Shown here: positions 1 to 5,308 of the stretch, piece by piece
How positions within the stretch are numbered: the first letter of the stretch is position 1
Layout: the number at the start of each line of letters is the position of its first letter
Assembly (NCBI GenBank): GCA_003694775.1
Contig: RFJV01000278.1
Coordinates: 1-5,308 of the forward strand
DNA length: 5,308 nucleotides
Reading direction: 5' to 3'
Source: Chloroflexota bacterium
GTDB lineage: Bacteria > Chloroflexota > Anaerolineae > 4572-78 > J111
Made by a program: the position numbers and the translations under genes
Notes under the pieces: model-generated
What the model saw: only the letters and a program-made list of their open reading frames with translations
Database searches by the model: none
What the model was told of the DNA's origin: nothing

Positions 1-103
1 AGCCAACGGAGTCAATGATTCAATTTTCAATGAGCCAATGAGCCAATTATCAATGAGCCAATGAGCCAATTGAAAATTGATAATTGAATCATTGATAATT
101 GAA
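1..103. repeat. AT-rich block of short direct and inverted repeats
   Basis: A 23-bp unit is present twice in tandem (27-49 and 50-72), identical over its first 22 bases, and each unit itself contains CAATGAGC repeated at an 8-base step. A 13-bp direct repeat, ATTGATAATTGAA, lies at 76-88 and 91-103. The segment 12-30 is the reverse complement of 70-95 apart from a 7-base interruption in the second arm. The block begins at the T-run of the T-box terminator and extends to the window edge. On the minus strand it would form the leader between the riboswitch and its gene. No convincing start codon with a ribosome binding site is visible here. It resembles low-complexity intergenic repeats rather than an insertion sequence; no transposase is nearby. 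Confidence 0.75.
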
Positions 104-160
104 AAAGCCTCCCGTCTCCAAACACCCTGCCGAGAGGGTTGTTGGGGACGAGAGGCTTTT
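102..160 (-). terminator. T-box intrinsic terminator, alternative to the antiterminator
   Basis: On the minus strand the segment 156-144 pairs with 119-107 (13 positions with one mismatch and one G-U). The helix continues through the ACCCU/AGGGU arm around 140-121 and ends in a run of five U (106-102). The competing antiterminator uses GGGG (180-177) with CCCC (147-144) and CGGGAG (168-163) with CUCUCG (154-149). The two folds share 144-154 and are therefore mutually exclusive, as expected for a T-box that attenuates transcription. Uncharged tRNA bound to the T-box bulge should favour the antiterminator and permit read-through. Confidence 0.92.
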
Positions 161-202
161 GTCTCCCGCGGTGCCACCCCGCTTGAACCGGCGCCGAACA
201 AA

Positions 203-227
203 AAACCTCGTGTGAAACACGAGGTTT
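203..227 (-). other. T-box stem III hairpin
   Basis: This is a perfect 11-bp hairpin with a 3-base loop (203-213 paired with 217-227), placed just before the antiterminator as stem III of T-boxes is. On the transcribed strand the last stem bases and the following ones form a run of six U (205-200). By shape it could also act as an intrinsic terminator. Stem III is the better reading because the surrounding elements are canonical and in order. Confidence 0.8.
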
Positions 228-488
228 AGCCTCAAACGCCAGTTCCACTCTACGGATACGCAGCTTGTGCCCATCGATGGGCCGACAGCCTGAATATCCA
301 GCTCCCAGGTAACGGTGGAGTCTCCGTTGCCGCCTACTGGCCGCGCCGGGCGCGGCGTTTGGGGCACAGCTCGTGGGCCCATTCACCGCCTGCGCACGTA
401 CCGGCTTCGCACCAACCGCCGGCTCTCTGAACGCCGCTTTGACGGCTACTCTTCCCAGTCATCGCCTTTGGGTATCAACTTGGCTACA

Positions 489-517
489 AAGTTACCACAT
501 TTTGGCCGGTTTGTCAA
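489..517 (-). promoter_or_regulatory. Sigma-70-type promoter of the T-box transcript
   Basis: On the minus strand TTGACA (517-512) matches the -35 consensus fully. After exactly 17 bases comes TAACTT (494-489), which keeps the T, A and final T of the -10 element. Transcription would start near 482, about 16 bases before stem I. The -35 box begins only 36 bases after the stop codon of the phosphorylase gene. Placement right before a complete riboswitch supports the call. Confidence 0.75.
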
Positions 518-552
518 GCGATTTTGCGACCGAGTTGCCGGAGTTCAACCGG

Positions 553-2997
553 CTACGAAATGGTCACCTTGACGTTGACTTCGCGGGCGCCGTTATCCGG
601 CAGGGGGATGACCGTCCCTTCGATGGGCTGGCCGTCCACTTCCAGATGTACGGAACTGCCGTCGCCGGTGCGCTGTACCAAAATCCGGTAGGTGACGCCG
701 CGGAAAAGGCGGACGGCTTTGAACCCGGCCCAGTGCGATGGAATCACCGGTGCTACCTGCAGGCCGTCGTACGCGGGGCGAATGCCCAGAATCCACTGGG
801 TAATGGCCACGTAGTTCCAGGCCGCGGTGCCGGTGAGCCAGGAGTTTTTGGCTTCGCCAAAGGTGGGGGCGTCTCGCCCGGCAATCATCTGGGCGTAAAC
901 GTACGGCTCACAGCGGTGCAGGTCGCTCAGCTTTTCCCGCGCCGAAGGGTTGATGCGGCGGTAGTAGTCAAAGGCCCGGTCGCCGCGGCCCAGCCGGGCT
1001 TCGGCAATCATCACCCAGGGGTTGGTGTGGCAGAAAATACCGGCGTTCTCCTTGTAGCCGGGCGGGTAGGAGGAAATTTCGCCCAGGTGGAGGTAGTAGC
1101 GGGAGTAAGCCGGTTGCTGAAGGATGATGCCGTGCTCCGTCGCCAGCAGGTCGGCAGTGGAATCCAGGGCCCGGGCCGCCCGGCCATCCTCCAGGCCGAT
1201 GCCGGCCATCACGCACATTCCCTGCGGTTCAATGAAGATACGGCCTTCCCTGCATTCCCGCGAGCCAACCTTGTGCCCAAAATCATCGTAGGCCCGCAGG
1301 AACCAGTCGCCGTCCCAGCCGTGATGGGCGACCGCGGTTTCCATCTGGGTTGCGGCCTGGCAGTAGAATTTGGCTTCATCGTCCAGGCCCCGCCGGCGGG
1401 CCAGTTCTGCCATTTCTCTGGCCGCCAGAACAAACAGGCCGGCAATAAACACCGACTCCGCCACCTTGCCGTCCTTGTTGGTGGTGGTCTGGAACGACTC
1501 GCCGGGTTCATCGGAGAAGGTGTTCAGGTTCAGGCAGTCGTTCCAGTCGGCGCGGCCAATCAGGGGCAGGCCGTGCGGCCCCCGGTTGTTGAGGGTGTAG
1601 TGAATGCTCCGCTGGAGGTGATGGTACAGCGGCTGTTCCGTGCCGGGGGCGTTGTCGTAGGGAACCGGCTCGTCCAGAATGGTCCAATCGCCGGTTTCTT
1701 TCAGGTAGGCGGACACGCTGAGCACCAGCCACAGCGGGTCATCATTGAAGTTACTGCCGATGGCATTGTTGCCGCGCTTGGTCAGCGGCTGGTACTGGTG
1801 GTAGGCGCCGCCGTCGGGAAGCTGGGTCGCGGCCAGGTCCAGAATGCGCTGGCGTGCCCGCTCCGGAATCATGTGGACAAAGCCCAGCAGGTCCTGGTTG
1901 GAATCGCGGAAGCCCATGCCGCGGCCAATGCCGGATTCAAAAAAGGAGGCGGAGCGGGACATATTGAAGGTGACCATACACTGGTAGGCATTCCAGATGT
2001 TGACCATCCGGTTGGTGTCGGTATCCGGGGTATCTACCTGGATGACCCCCAGCAGACGGTCCCAGTAGGCTTGCAGGTCTGCAAAGGCGGCCTGAACGGT
2101 ATCCGGTTTGAGGTAGCGGGCAATCACCGGTTTGACCGTTTGCTTGTTGATAATCTGCGAGTCCGGCGGGTCGAACTTCTGGTCTTTGGGGTTTTCGTGG
2201 TAGCCCAGCAGAATGACCACCGTTCTCTGCTCGCCCGGCTGGAGCGGCATGGCAAAGTGATGTACGCCAACCGGCGCCCAGCCGTGGGCAATGGAACTGC
2301 TGGTCTGGCCCTTTTCCACTGCCTGGGGGCAGTCCCAGCCGCGGTAGGGGCCAAAAAAGGCTTCGCGCTGGGTCTCGAACCCCAGCAGAGGTTCGGAGCA
2401 GGCAAAGAAGGCAAAGTGATTGCGCCGCTCGCGGTACTCGGTTTTGTGATAAATCACGCCGTCTTCCACTTCCACTTCGCCGGTGCTGAAGTTGCGCTGG
2501 AAGTTGGTGGCGTCGTCCCAGGCGTCCCAGAGGCAGAACTCTACAAAGGAAAAGGCCGACAGGTCGGCGGGGGTATCGCGGTGGTTTGTCAGGGTCAGCT
2601 CCCAGACTTCCAGAGTCTGGCCCAGGGGGACAAAGTAGCGAATCTGGGCCTCGATTCCGGCAAAGCGGGAGCTAATGATGGTGTATCCCAGGCCGTGCCG
2701 GCAGGTGTATGCGTCCAGGTTGGAGCGGGTCGGCATCCAGGTGGGCGACCAGTACTGCCCGGTCTGGTTGTCGCGGAGGTAGATGTACCGTCCGCCGGCA
2801 TCGAGGGGGACGTTGTTGTAGCGGTAGCGGGTCAACCGCCGGAGGCGGGCGTCGCGGTAAAAGGAGTAGCCGCCGGCAGTGTTGGAAATCAGGCCAAAGT
2901 AATCCTCAACCCCCAGGTAGTTCAACCAGGGGAGCGGCGTGTCGGGCCGGGTAATAACATATTCACGCTGGGTGTCGTCGAAATATCCGTAAGACAT
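553..2997 (-). CDS. GH94 family phosphorylase, probable cellobiose phosphorylase
   Basis: This cytoplasmic enzyme is predicted to split cellobiose with phosphate into alpha-glucose 1-phosphate and glucose (EC 2.4.1.20). Its 814 residues match the usual length of about 800-820. Numbering from the chosen start, it opens with [13 protein letters not shown], typical of cellobiose phosphorylases. An N-terminal beta-sandwich domain spans roughly 1-290, a helical linker follows, and an (alpha/alpha)6 barrel spans about 320-735, with a short beta tail. [11 protein letters not shown] (359-369) carries the sugar-binding Arg and Asp. The general acid is the second Asp of RADWNDCLN (Asp487). [14 protein letters not shown] (648-661) and LTGTAAW (721-727) hold acceptor- and phosphate-site residues. 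No signal peptide is seen. The ATG at 2997 has AGGA nine bases upstream; the in-frame ATG at 3006 abuts AGGA and is less likely. GH94 membership is firm. Cellobiose specificity is inferred; another beta-glucoside phosphorylase activity is possible. The gene contains no TTA, CTA or TCA codons. Confidence 0.93.
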   Translation of the reverse strand: MSYGYFDDTQREYVITRPDTPLPWLNYLGVEDYFGLISNTAGGYSFYRDARLRRLTRYRYNNVPLDAGGRYIYLRDNQTGQYWSPTWMPTRSNLDAYTCRHGLGYTIISSRFAGIEAQIRYFVPLGQTLEVWELTLTNHRDTPADLSAFSFVEFCLWDAWDDATNFQRNFSTGEVEVEDGVIYHKTEYRERRNHFAFFACSEPLLGFETQREAFFGPYRGWDCPQAVEKGQTSSSIAHGWAPVGVHHFAMPLQPGEQRTVVILLGYHENPKDQKFDPPDSQIINKQTVKPVIARYLKPDTVQAAFADLQAYWDRLLGVIQVDTPDTDTNRMVNIWNAYQCMVTFNMSRSASFFESGIGRGMGFRDSNQDLLGFVHMIPERARQRILDLAATQLPDGGAYHQYQPLTKRGNNAIGSNFNDDPLWLVLSVSAYLKETGDWTILDEPVPYDNAPGTEQPLYHHLQRSIHYTLNNRGPHGLPLIGRADWNDCLNLNTFSDEPGESFQTTTNKDGKVAESVFIAGLFVLAAREMAELARRRGLDDEAKFYCQAATQMETAVAHHGWDGDWFLRAYDDFGHKVGSRECREGRIFIEPQGMCVMAGIGLEDGRAARALDSTADLLATEHGIILQQPAYSRYYLHLGEISSYPPGYKENAGIFCHTNPWVMIAEARLGRGDRAFDYYRRINPSAREKLSDLHRCEPYVYAQMIAGRDAPTFGEAKNSWLTGTAAWNYVAITQWILGIRPAYDGLQVAPVIPSHWAGFKAVRLFRGVTYRILVQRTGDGSSVHLEVDGQPIEGTVIPLPDNGAREVNVKVTIS

Positions 2998-3006
2998 TGT
3001 CACCAT

Positions 3007-3010
3007 TCCT
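3007..3010 (-). promoter_or_regulatory. Ribosome binding site deciding the phosphorylase start
   Basis: AGGA on the minus strand sits nine bases before the ATG at 2997 but directly touches the ATG at 3006. The spacing favours initiation at 2997, giving a protein that begins MSYGYFDD as relatives do. Confidence 0.6.
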
Positions 3011-3025
3011 GAATGAGATAAGTGG

Positions 3026-3054
3026 ATTATAGTCAGTATAACAGGTTACTGCAA
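3026..3054 (-). promoter_or_regulatory. Internal promoter ahead of the phosphorylase gene
   Basis: A perfect -10 box TATAAT (3031-3026) lies 17 bases downstream of TTGCAG (3054-3049), which keeps the TTG of the -35 element. Transcription would begin near 3019, giving a leader of about 22 bases that includes the AGGA ribosome site. A second overlapping candidate is TATACT a few bases upstream, with TTTACG 18 bases before it. This suggests the phosphorylase can be expressed separately from the transporter. No clear operator is visible. Confidence 0.65.
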
Positions 3055-3117
3055 CCGGCGTAAAACCCCCTTGTTTTGGCTCCGACAATGGACGGATGTG
3101 CCGTTTGGCCGGGATGG

Positions 3118-4011
3118 TTATTTGACCGCACCGGCGGTCAGGCCGCTGATGAACTGCTTCTGCAGAAGGAGGAACATCAGGGCAATGGGGATGGTGATGA
3201 CCACCGAGGCCGCGGCCATATACTCGTAGTGCAGTTGGGTGCCGGCCGCGCCCTGTACAAAAGCCCGAATGCCCACGGGGATGGTTTTTACCCCCAGGGT
3301 GTAGCCAAAGAACAGCTCGTTCCAGGCGGTCATAAAGATGTAAATGGCAGTGGAAACAATGCCGGGCATTGCCAGCGGTAGGGAGATGCGCAGAAAGGCA
3401 ATAAACCGGGTGGCGCCGTCTACCATAGCCTGCTCCTCCAGGTCCGGGGGGATGGAGGCAAAAAAGCCGCGCAGAATCCACAGCGAAATGGGGGTATAGA
3501 AGCCGATGTACAGGATAATCGCCCCAAAGTTGCTCCCGACCATCGGAATGCCCAGGTTGTTCTTAATCCACAGGAAGGTCAGGTACAGAGGAATGAAGAA
3601 CAGTGTACCGGGAATGAGCTGGGTGCCCATCACGGTCAGGCCGTACAGGTCCGCGCCGGGAAAGCGGAAGCGGGCCAGGGCATAGCCAGCCAGGGCGGCA
3701 AAGAAGGTGGCCACCACGGTGGTTGTGCCCACCACGATGATGCTGTTCAGAAACAGGGGGCCAAAATCCACGTACTCCCACATTTCGATATAGTTTTGAA
3801 ACCGCCATACCGATGGCAACAGCGGAGCATGGATGCTGGTAATTTCGGACCGCTCCTTGAAGGAAACGATAATCATATAAACAATGGGGGCCATAAACAG
3901 CGCAATCAGGAAAACGAGCAGGGCATTCAGCACCCAGTCGGTCAGGCGCTGGCGGGCACGGTAGCCAAAACGGCGGGCCAGAAAGTCACCAGCTGTACTT
4001 GATACGCTCAT
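3118..4011 (-). CDS. ABC sugar transporter permease, MalG type
   Basis: This is one of the two inner-membrane subunits of a carbohydrate importer (CUT1, MalFG family). The 297-residue protein has about six hydrophobic spans (roughly 27-51, 87-111, 122-147, 162-180, 213-236, 264-285). The cytoplasmic EAA loop that docks the ATPase is visible at 192-212, EEQAMVDGATRFIAFLRISLP, with the conserved Asp-Gly and Leu-Pro. The end GLTAGAVK is typical of MalG-like subunits. Its ATG is preceded by a strong GGAGG (4023-4019) seven bases upstream. It follows the MalF-type gene by 84 bases and precedes the phosphorylase by about 120. The neighbouring GH94 enzyme suggests cellobiose or short beta-glucans as substrate; the sequence itself does not define it. 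Confidence 0.93.
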   Translation of the reverse strand: MSVSSTAGDFLARRFGYRARQRLTDWVLNALLVFLIALFMAPIVYMIIVSFKERSEITSIHAPLLPSVWRFQNYIEMWEYVDFGPLFLNSIIVVGTTTVVATFFAALAGYALARFRFPGADLYGLTVMGTQLIPGTLFFIPLYLTFLWIKNNLGIPMVGSNFGAIILYIGFYTPISLWILRGFFASIPPDLEEQAMVDGATRFIAFLRISLPLAMPGIVSTAIYIFMTAWNELFFGYTLGVKTIPVGIRAFVQGAAGTQLHYEYMAAASVVITIPIALMFLLLQKQFISGLTAGAVK

Positions 4012-4018
4012 TGAAAAA

Positions 4019-4023
4019 CCTCC
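4019..4023 (-). promoter_or_regulatory. Strong ribosome binding site of the MalG-type gene
   Basis: GGAGG on the minus strand lies seven bases before the ATG at 4011, in an A/T-rich context. This is the best ribosome site in the window and fixes the start of the MalG-type permease. Confidence 0.8.
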
Positions 4024-4060
4024 GTAAAAAATAAGGATGCAGAAGGAAGGATGAAGGCAG

Positions 4061-4092
4061 AATCTCCTAATCTCCTAATCTCCCAATCTCCC
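4061..4092. repeat. Four tandem 8-bp repeats between the permease genes
   Basis: AATCTCCT occurs twice, followed directly by AATCTCCC twice, making 32 bases of perfect 8-base periodicity. It begins three bases after the MalF-type stop codon. On the minus strand each unit reads RGGAGATT, so the transcript carries four purine-rich GGAG cores ahead of the real ribosome site at 4019-4023. None of these cores is followed by a usable start codon at a suitable distance for the annotated gene. It looks like a simple-sequence intergenic repeat whose copy number could vary. Confidence 0.85.
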
Positions 4093-4095
4093 CAC

Positions 4096-5094
4096 CTATT
4101 CATTAATCAGACTGGAGCGGAACAGCCGGTACCAGATACCCACAAACACCAGGGCGACAATCATCACCAGCACCGACGCGGCCGCGCCGTAGCCATAAAG
4201 CTGGTTGTTGAAGGTCTGGCGGACAATGGCAATGGTCAGCAGGTCAACATACCGGCCCAGGTTGTCGCTGTTGAAGAGGGAAATGGCAATGTTGTACGGA
4301 CCAAAACCAAAGAAGTTGAAGATAATCCCGAACATGGTGGTGATGACAATCACCGGCTTGAGAAACGGGAAAGTGATGTAGCGGAACTTCTGCCAGGTAT
4401 TGGCCCCGTCGATGGTGGCCGCTTCGTACAGGTCGGGGGGGACAACCTGCAGAGCAGACAACAGCATCACCGTCATAAAGGGGACGCCGTTCCAGATGGC
4501 CGGAATCATCAGGGCAATGCGGGCATTTTTGAGCAAAAGCCACGTCACCGGTTTGTCCACCAGATGAAGCCAGTCGAACAGAATGCGGTTTGCCAGCCCG
4601 CCCTTTTGGAGCCAGATGAACTGCCAGATGATACCCACCACAAACGTGGGCACCACCCAGGGCAGGAGAACCAGGGTGCGGGCCAGCCCGCGCCCCCTGA
4701 ACTGGCGGTTGAGCAGAAGGGCAAACACCAGGCCAAAGGCCAGCGTGCCGCCCTGCACGATGATTAGAAACCAGAAGGAGTTAATCAGCGCTTGCGACAG
4801 CCCCCTGATGAGGGTGTCTTTGCCGCCAAAAATCAGCCCGCCCAGAATGTGTTCGTAATGCTGGAGCCCTACAAACGGGGCACGCAGATAGAGCAGAAGG
4901 GTGCGGGTGTTGAGGTCCAAAAAGGACATATAGATGGCCTGCACCGTGGGGATGATGTGCACCAACAGCATCACAATCACCGCCGGGGCAATGAAGGCAT
5001 AGGCCATCCGGTAGCGTTTGACCCGCCGCCAAAAAGAGGTTCTCACTTGAATGACGTTGGGTTTCAGTTTTACCTGTTCTTGTGTGACAGCCAT
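4096..5094 (-). CDS. ABC sugar transporter permease, MalF type
   Basis: This is the partner inner-membrane subunit of the importer (CUT1, MalF-like). The 332-residue protein has a basic N-terminal tail, then about six hydrophobic spans (roughly 30-57, 105-129, 139-163, 190-214, 245-268, 301-323). The ATPase-docking EAA loop is at 223-243: YEAATIDGANTWQKF followed by RYITFP, with the conserved Ala-Ala, Asp-Gly and Phe-Pro. It is shorter than E. coli MalF and lacks that protein's large periplasmic P2 loop, as is usual in MsmF/UgpA-like members. The start is supported by AGGA (5106-5103) eight bases upstream. It lies downstream of the binding-protein gene and upstream of the MalG-type gene, the standard order for such operons. 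Substrate is inferred from the GH94 neighbour only. Confidence 0.93.
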   Translation of the reverse strand: MAVTQEQVKLKPNVIQVRTSFWRRVKRYRMAYAFIAPAVIVMLLVHIIPTVQAIYMSFLDLNTRTLLLYLRAPFVGLQHYEHILGGLIFGGKDTLIRGLSQALINSFWFLIIVQGGTLAFGLVFALLLNRQFRGRGLARTLVLLPWVVPTFVVGIIWQFIWLQKGGLANRILFDWLHLVDKPVTWLLLKNARIALMIPAIWNGVPFMTVMLLSALQVVPPDLYEAATIDGANTWQKFRYITFPFLKPVIVITTMFGIIFNFFGFGPYNIAISLFNSDNLGRYVDLLTIAIVRQTFNNQLYGYGAAASVLVMIVALVFVGIWYRLFRSSLINE

Positions 5095-5132
5095 AATGTT
5101 TTTCCTGAAGATAGTCTAGCTGAATGATTCGG

Positions 5133-5145
5133 CGAACCGGTTTCG
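5133..5145. promoter_or_regulatory. AACCGGTT palindrome, possible operator
   Basis: The sequence CGAACCGGTTTCG contains a perfect 8-bp palindrome (5135-5142) with a central CG step and A/T-rich flanks, as in many LacI-family sugar operators. It lies between the binding-protein and MalF-type genes, about 40 bases upstream of the latter. A single copy inside an operon is weak evidence. Confidence 0.2.
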
Positions 5146-5159
5146 GACATTTTGGAAAA

Positions 5160-5184
5160 GGGGAGACGCGCCGGGCGTCTCCCC
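5160..5184 (-). terminator. Intercistronic stem-loop after the binding-protein gene
   Basis: A perfect 10-bp GC-rich stem (5160-5169 with 5175-5184) closes a 5-base loop, starting 11 bases past the binding-protein stop. On the minus strand it is followed by four U (5159-5156), so it is a weak or partial terminator rather than a full stop. Hairpins here are common in sugar ABC operons, where they let the binding protein be made in excess over the membrane subunits by partial termination or by protecting the upstream mRNA end. Confidence 0.7.
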
Positions 5185-5195
5185 CTTTGGATTTG

Positions 5196-5308
5196 TTATG
5201 ACGACTGCTTCAGCAGGCTGTTGATAGTTTCGGCGGCCTCGTCGAGGCGTTGCTGGACGGTATCCTGGTCGATGGGATTGCCGATACCCAGTTCGGCGAC
5301 ATCCTCAA
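5196..5308 (-). CDS. C-terminal end of a probable ABC sugar-binding protein (partial)
   Basis: Only the last 36 codons and TAA are inside the window; the gene continues to the right. The visible tail reads EDVAELGIGNPIDQDTVQQR followed by LDEAAETINSLLKQSS. It ends in an amphipathic helix of the LDEAAETINSLL type, as is usual at the C-terminus of extracellular solute-binding proteins of the family 1 sugar transporters. The call rests on this pattern and on position, directly upstream of MalF- and MalG-type genes with a stable hairpin between. If right, it is an exported lipoprotein that captures the sugar and delivers it to the permeases; the signal peptide and ligand site are out of view. Confidence 0.75.
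   Translation of the reverse strand, partial: EDVAELGIGNPIDQDTVQQRLDEAAETINSLLKQSS

Larger units (their letters stand above)
102..482 (-). ncRNA. T-box riboswitch, predicted to sense tRNA-Trp
   Basis: This leader RNA senses uncharged tRNA and controls transcription of the gene to its left, outside the window. Stem I starts near 466. A GA-type kink turn (UGA at 462-460 against GAG at 372-370) is followed by helix UGGG/CCCA (458-455 with 377-374). The specifier loop has AGUA at 450-447 opposite GAA at 384-382. The specifier directly after GAA is UGG (381-379), followed by purine G378, which fits tryptophan. The distal arm has AGAGAG (428-423), helix CCGGC/GCCGG and loop motif GGUGCGAA (413-406). 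Stem II includes the hairpin at 340-356 and stem III is at 203-227. The T-box motif GGGGUGGCACCGCG is at 180-167; its bulge UGGC (176-173) would pair with a GCCA acceptor end, which matches the G73 of bacterial tRNA-Trp. GGC and GGG (Gly) specifiers fit worse by spacing and by discriminator base. Confidence 0.93.

Noticed and set aside
12..95. Miniature transposon or insertion-sequence ends
   Set aside because: The inverted arms are imperfect and very A/T-rich, there is no target duplication or transposase, and simple-repeat expansion explains the pattern as well.
269..282. Perfect palindrome GCCCATCGATGGGC as a protein-binding operator
   Set aside because: It lies within the T-box leader between stem II and stem III, so a local RNA hairpin is a sufficient explanation.
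27..386. Minus-strand open frames of 119 and 97 codons at 27-386 and 89-382
   Set aside because: They run through the T-box RNA, its terminator and the AT-rich repeats. No ribosome site or family resemblance is visible, and the RNA structure explains the sequence.
373..3012. Plus-strand open frame of 879 codons covering the whole phosphorylase gene
   Set aside because: It is exactly codon-in-register antisense to the GH94 gene and stays open only because that gene uses no TTA, CTA or TCA codons. Its translation is rich in Gly, Val and Ala, matches no family I recognise, and its start lies within the T-box.
3061..3077. Possible terminator between the MalG-type gene and the phosphorylase (AAAAC/GTTTT arms)
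   Set aside because: The stem is only five A/T-rich pairs and has no U-tract after it, so it should not stop transcription.
4051..4767. Plus-strand open frame of 238 codons opposite the MalF-type gene
   Set aside because: It is in-register antisense to a clear permease gene, begins inside the octamer repeat gap, and its translation is a charged low-complexity string without family features.

Overview
The window is a bacterial carbohydrate-use locus, with every supported gene on the minus strand (transcription runs right to left). Reading in that direction it holds: the last 36 codons of a probable ABC sugar-binding protein (5196-5308, cut by the window edge); a stable intercistronic hairpin; two MalF/MalG-type permease subunits (4096-5094 and 3118-4011); and a glycoside hydrolase family 94 phosphorylase, most likely cellobiose phosphorylase (553-2997). 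A strong internal promoter lies just ahead of the phosphorylase gene. The simple model is that a beta-glucan disaccharide such as cellobiose is bound outside the cell and imported by the two-permease transporter. The cytoplasmic phosphorylase then splits it with phosphate into glucose 1-phosphate and glucose, saving one ATP per disaccharide. No transporter ATPase is present in the window; it may lie elsewhere or be shared with other sugar importers.

From about 550 down to 1 there is no protein gene. This stretch holds a complete T-box riboswitch on the minus strand (about 102-482) with its own promoter (TTGACA, 17 bp, TAACTT). Its stem I, specifier loop, distal loop, stem II, stem III, T-box bulge, antiterminator and terminator can all be traced by hand. 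The specifier reads UGG (Trp), and the T-box bulge UGGC calls for a tRNA with G at position 73, as bacterial tRNA-Trp has. These two independent readings agree, so the gene just beyond position 1 is predicted to be a tryptophan gene, most likely trpS. Positions 1-103 are an AT-rich block of short direct and inverted repeats between the riboswitch terminator and that unseen gene.

The organism cannot be fixed from this window. Transcription-attenuating T-boxes, a GC-rich coding bias, SBP-MalF-MalG-GH94 gene order and low-complexity AATTGATAATTG-type intergenic repeats would fit a Chloroflexota bacterium (Anaerolineae or Caldilineae-like). That is an inference; a Gram-positive lineage such as Bacillota is the main alternative.

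I see no phage, CRISPR, transposon or defence gene. The T-box with its predicted tRNA identity is the most informative non-coding element.
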